DNA of 8,225 nucleotides. Source: an uncultured Erythrobacteraceae bacterium (GTDB lineage Bacteria; Pseudomonadota; Alphaproteobacteria; Sphingomonadales; Sphingomonadaceae). A program made the position numbers and the translations under genes. The notes beneath the pieces are model-generated. The model had not been told where the DNA came from and searched no databases. It saw only the letters and a program-made list of their open reading frames with translations. Within the stretch, counting starts at the first letter, position 1. Each line of letters opens with the position of its first letter. Below are positions 6,284 to 8,225 of the stretch, in pieces. The stretch spans positions 1 to 8,225 of the forward strand of contig CATMNW010000091.1 in assembly GCA_950071875.1 (NCBI GenBank), given 5' to 3'.

Positions 6284-6993
6284 TGACGAAATCCCTGGCC
6301 AACCGCCTCGCCCTGGTAACCGGGGCAAGCAAGGGTATCGGCGCGGCGACGGCCAAGGCGCTGGCCGCGAACGGAGCGCATGTCGTCCTGACTGCACGCG
6401 ACGTACGCGCGCTCGAGACGGTGGAAGACGCGATCCACGAAGCCGGCGGCGCTTCCACGATCGCCCCTGTAGACCTGTCCGAAACCGAAGGCATCGCCCG
6501 GCTCGCATCGGCTATCGCAGGCCGGTGGGACACACTCGATGCTCTTGTTATTTCAGGGGCTTACCTCCCGACCCTCACACCGGTTACTCAGATCGATGGC
6601 AAACAACTGAGCCAGGCGCTGACGGTAAATTTCCTCGCCACGCAAGCACTGCTCGCGAATTTCGACCCGCTCCTGAAGCGGGCCGATGCTGGCCGGGTCA
6701 TCGGCCTGACCAGCAGTGTGGGCGCCAATCCGCGCGCCTACTGGTCGGCATATGGCGCGACCAAGGCGGCGTTCGACAATCTGCTCGAAAGCTATGCGCA
6801 GGAAGTCGAGAAGATTTCCAAGGTCCGCGTTGCACTGATCGATCCGGGCGCGACTCGCACCGATATGCGTGCCAAGGCCTATCCCGGAGAAGACCCGAAG
6901 ACGGTCAAAGGACCCGAAACGGTCGCCAATCGCCTTCTCGAGTTGCTCGTTAACGATTTCGAGGGCTTTTACCGAGAGCGCGTGGAAAGTTGA
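6283..6993 (+). CDS. Short-chain dehydrogenase/reductase (YciK-like)
   Basis: A 236-residue classical SDR oxidoreductase with an unknown substrate. The Rossmann cofactor site TGASKGIG is at 13-20. Arg39 after beta-2 (LTARD) favours NADP(H), and Asp64-Leu65 is the adenine-contacting pair. The catalytic set is Asn116, Ser144 or Ser145, Tyr157 and Lys161 (YGATK). The segment IDPGATRTDMRAKAYP at 186-201, with EDPKTVKGPETV just after, resembles the same region of E. coli YciK, the best relative I can name. The usual NNAG motif after beta-4 is replaced by VISGAY. The ATG at 6283 overlaps the last base of the purF stop (TGATG), with GAGG in purF as ribosome-binding site, so translation is coupled to purF. 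A TTG one codon earlier is possible but less likely. Co-expression with purine synthesis does not by itself show a role in it. Confidence 0.92.
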   Translation: MTKSLANRLALVTGASKGIGAATAKALAANGAHVVLTARDVRALETVEDAIHEAGGASTIAPVDLSETEGIARLASAIAGRWDTLDALVISGAYLPTLTPVTQIDGKQLSQALTVNFLATQALLANFDPLLKRADAGRVIGLTSSVGANPRAYWSAYGATKAAFDNLLESYAQEVEKISKVRVALIDPGATRTDMRAKAYPGEDPKTVKGPETVANRLLELLVNDFEGFYRERVES

Positions 6994-7048
6994 GTTAACC
7001 AATCACGGGAACGACTTCGCAACCCTGATTTCGGACAATCGCCCGAAC

Positions 7049-7070
7049 ATGCCGCGTATGCGTGCGGCAT
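7049..7070 (+). terminator. Hairpin downstream of the purF-SDR pair (weak terminator candidate)
   Basis: A perfect seven-base stem (ATGCCGC at 7049-7055, GCGGCAT at 7064-7070) with an eight-base loop lies 55 bases after the SDR stop. A run of five T follows at 7082-7086, but 11 bases after the stem, which is further than in a normal intrinsic terminator. It could instead be a site for a regulator of the PilZ gene, whose ATG is 38 bases further on. Confidence 0.35.
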
Positions 7071-7107
7071 CATCGAACCGATTTTTCCGAGGAAGGGTGC
7101 CGCCCCC

Positions 7108-7455
7108 ATGATCCATCAGCCGCAGGACCGCTACAAGCTGGCATCGCAGGAAGACCGCTGCGCGCCGCGGACCAAGCTGACCATTCCGGGCCAGCTCCGC
7201 GCCAGCGGTGGCCGCGCCTTCCAGACCGTGGTCCATGACCTGTCGATCTCGGGCTTCTCCGCAGCCGCATTGAACCGCATGCACGAAGGCCAGTTGTGCT
7301 GGCTTACCCTGCCCGGGCTGGAAAGCCTTCAGGCGCAGGTCGTGTGGTGGGAAAACTGCATGGTCGGCTGCGCATTCAGCGAGCTTCTCTCACCCATCGT
7401 CCATGACAGCATTCTCGCCCGCTACAGCGGCGAAGGGATCTATCGCCCCTACTGA
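7108..7455 (+). CDS. Stand-alone PilZ domain protein (c-di-GMP receptor type)
   Basis: A 115-residue cytoplasmic protein consisting of little but one PilZ domain, which binds cyclic di-GMP and typically affects motility, surface polysaccharide or attachment. Both ligand motifs are complete: RxxxR as RCAPR at residues 17-21, and D/NxSxxG as DLSISG at 44-49. Beta-strands with conserved hydrophobics follow (LCWLTLPGL, AQVVWWENCMVGCAF), the usual PilZ barrel; GCAF at 87-90 matches the family's late G-x-x-F strand. There is no output domain, so it probably acts by binding a partner that cannot be named. It has its own leader: GAGGAAG lies about 12 bases before the ATG, a rather long spacing. The gap to the SDR gene is 114 bases with a hairpin, so it is likely transcribed separately. 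It is the last clearly native gene before the anomalous right end. Confidence 0.88.
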   Translation: MIHQPQDRYKLASQEDRCAPRTKLTIPGQLRASGGRAFQTVVHDLSISGFSAAALNRMHEGQLCWLTLPGLESLQAQVVWWENCMVGCAFSELLSPIVHDSILARYSGEGIYRPY

Positions 7456-7638
7456 GACGGGCGTCCTTGCAGGACTAGCGACGGTTTGGCGGCGAACTCT
7501 GGATGCTGGCCTGAACCTTCTTCCGGATCGTCGTCGGTGGCGGTGAGCCCCCGGACCATCCGGAGCGGCCACCGTCACCATCCTTAGATCGGATCAATCG
7601 GCAAACGCGTCGTAGCAGTCGGGGCGTCCTGTTTAAAT
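7456..7638. other. Gene-free stretch between the PilZ gene and the anomalous right end
   Basis: I find no gene here with start, ribosome-binding site and family resemblance. It holds a short perfect dyad just after the PilZ stop (GTCCT at 7463-7467, AGGAC at 7471-7475, loop TGC) with no T-run, and a much larger hairpin at 7536-7579. The transition from sphingomonad-like to foreign-looking sequence must fall in or near this stretch, but no sharp boundary can be placed by eye. Confidence 0.5.
7536..7579. repeat. Long imperfect inverted repeat (44 bases)
   Basis: The outer arms 7536-7549 and 7567-7579 pair at 13 positions, with one G-T pair and one bulged A at 7546. Inside them a perfect five-base stem, CCGGA at 7551-7555 and TCCGG at 7559-7563, closes a three-base loop CCA. 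About 18 pairs out of 44 bases is well above background for this region. No T-run follows on the plus strand. It could be a two-way terminator between the convergent PilZ gene and the minus-strand reading frame, or a mobile palindromic repeat; a single copy cannot tell. Confidence 0.5.
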
Positions 7639-7718
7639 CTACGTCGCGAGAGATTCGCGGCCAAAGATGTGCGTCAGCAACGCGGCACCAAGCCCCAGCA
7701 GCAACACGGTGCTTGGTT
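7639..7718 (-). pseudogene. Frameshifted PEP-CTERM sorting signal
   Basis: In the frame one base off the fusion gene, bases 7718-7639 read (E)PSTVLLLGLGAALL, then THIFGRESLAT and a TAG stop at 7641-7639; the bracketed E needs one extra base. Joined to the upstream TIVP this gives VPEPSTVLLLGLGAALL with a following Arg, the three-part exosortase sorting signal (PEP motif, hydrophobic helix, basic end). Restoring a single base between 7719 and 7718 (G on the minus strand) repairs it completely. Sphingomonads typically carry the variant PEPxxWA signal instead, so this plain PEP-CTERM form also looks foreign. Either a real one-base deletion or a sequencing error next to the CCCC run explains it. 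Confidence 0.75.
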
Positions 7719-8225
7719 GGGGACAATGGTTAGATTGCTGGCGTTGTTTGCCGAGATAGGAGATGCCTCCAGATAAGTCTGCAGGCCTGCTGCGTCAAAA
7801 CCATGCTGCAGCACGGTCTGCCCGTCGTAAAGAGTTGTGCTGGTACTGAAGGTTGCGTCCGACAGATTCGCCTCTGCCAGGCCCGCGTAGGTCAGGTCCG
7901 CGCCGTACAGGTTCGCGTATTCCAGATCCGCACCCCAGAGGGTCGCGTTTTCCAGGTTCGCGTAGGTCAGGTTCGCGCCCTCCAGGACCGCGTTGTCCAG
8001 GTCTGCGCCGGTCAGGTCTGCCTCGCGCACCCGGGCCGGCACCTGCGCCCATCCCGCTTGCGTCGCCGCACGCAACCGCCGTTCTCCTGAGATCAGTTGA
8101 TACCGGTCACCAATCTTGCGTACTACCACGGGTTGAATCATGTCGTGCTCTTTGAGACTCTCCGCCAGTGCAGAAATCTCGGACTCACTGAAGTCACGAC
8201 GAGGCTGAAACGGATTGGCGTCGAT
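7674..8225 (-). CDS. ParB N-terminal domain fused to pentapeptide repeats (start beyond the right edge)
   Basis: The frame is open from the window edge, so its start is missing. The first 68 visible residues are a ParB/Spo0J N-terminal domain: NPFQPRRDF, then the helix SEISALAESLKEH, MIQPVVVRK, and GERRLRAA (visible residues 47-54), the CTP-binding GERRxRA box. In true ParB this leads to the ENLQR segment and the helix-turn-helix that grips parS. Here instead, right after READ, come twelve A(D/N)Lxx pentapeptides (8021 down to 7842), a 20-residue-per-turn beta-helix of about three turns. Then a linker (TTLYDGQTVLQHGFDAAGLQ) is followed by TIVP and a 15-residue Cys/Trp tail made by a frameshift, ending at TGA 7674. 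No membrane segment or DNA-binding motif remains in frame. Both halves resemble planctomycete-type proteins more than sphingomonad ones. It may be a recombination product, a pseudogene or an assembly join; function is not assigned. Confidence 0.7.
   Translation of the reverse strand: MDANPFQPRRDFSESEISALAESLKEHDMIQPVVVRKIGDRYQLISGERRLRAATQAGWAQVPARVREADLTGADLDNAVLEGANLTYANLENATLWGADLEYANLYGADLTYAGLAEANLSDATFSTSTTLYDGQTVLQHGFDAAGLQTYLEASPISANNASNLTIVPNQAPCCCWGLVPRC
7842..8021 (-). repeat. Twelve tandem 15-base units encoding pentapeptide repeats
   Basis: Read on the minus strand, each 15-base unit starts with GCN and encodes A-(D/N/V/T/G)-(L/F)-x-x: ADLTG, ADLDN, AVLEG, ANLTY, ANLEN, ATLWG, ADLEY, ANLYG, ADLTY, AGLAE, ANLSD, ATFST. 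The units are exactly in phase without gaps. The central residue is Leu in eleven and Phe in the last, as needed for stacking inside a right-handed quadrilateral beta-helix. Identity between units at DNA level is moderate, so this is an old protein repeat rather than a recent DNA duplication. Confidence 0.9.

Noticed and set aside
7463..7475. Terminator for the PilZ gene
   Set aside because: The stem is only five pairs with a three-base loop and has no T-run, too weak to call.
7475..7726. 83-codon minus-strand open frame at the right-hand gap
   Set aside because: Its first third overlaps the PEP-CTERM tail in the wrong frame, it has no clear ribosome-binding site, and its Pro/Arg/Ser-rich end (SPPPTTIRKK, SSPPNRR) matches nothing I know.
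7842..8021. Possible CRISPR-like or minisatellite array
   Set aside because: The period is 15 bases with no spacers, is in phase with codons, and spells A(D/N)Lxx pentapeptides, so it is a protein repeat.
7674..8225. Complete chromosome-partition parAB locus
   Set aside because: Only the ParB N-terminal domain is visible; there is no ParA, no helix-turn-helix, and I saw no parS-like 16-base palindrome in the window.

Overview
The window looks like a piece of an alphaproteobacterial chromosome from the Sphingomonadales, most likely Erythrobacter-like. This rests on three things: high GC with strong third-position G/C bias, the lol permease, lolD and dnaE lying in a row on one strand (an order familiar in alphaproteobacteria), and protein sequences of sphingomonad type (a degenerate PHP domain in DnaE, an iron-sulphur-type PurF followed by a YciK-like SDR, a short stand-alone PilZ protein). 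No database search was possible, so the taxonomy is inference.

Positions 1-4627 form a minus-strand block read from right to left: a LolC/E-type permease starting at TTG, lolD overlapping it by 8 bases, a 92-residue unknown acidic protein, a small probably exported DUF1579-like protein, a glutathione peroxidase, and the first 416 codons of dnaE. All gaps are under about 85 bases, so this may be one transcription unit. Three small genes sit between lolD and dnaE. The gap before the exported-protein gene carries an elaborate hairpin covering its ribosome-binding site. The dnaE leader carries a 24-base-period direct repeat and a near-consensus DnaA box.

Positions 4628-4810 are a divergent promoter region with a perfect CCAATCATTGG palindrome and a 13-base near repeat. 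Positions 4811-6993 read rightward: purF (first committed step of purine synthesis) and a short-chain dehydrogenase whose ATG overlaps the purF stop by one base. A 345-base PilZ gene (c-di-GMP receptor type) follows at 7108-7455. There is no tRNA, rRNA, CRISPR array or recognisable insertion sequence.

The right end, from about 7456 to 8225, is the unusual part. After a gene-free stretch with a 44-base imperfect hairpin comes a minus-strand reading frame that enters from outside the window. It starts as a ParB N-terminal (CTP-binding) domain, switches just after GERRLRAA and about 15 further residues into twelve perfect-length pentapeptide repeats, and then reaches a PEP-CTERM exosortase sorting signal broken by a one-base frameshift exactly inside the PEP motif. 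A cytoplasmic chromosome-partition domain fused to a surface-sorted repeat protein makes little functional sense as one protein. Both halves look foreign to a sphingomonad, resembling planctomycete-type proteins. Either this is a real recombination-born pseudogene or the right end of the sequence is a chimeric join; read-level evidence would decide.
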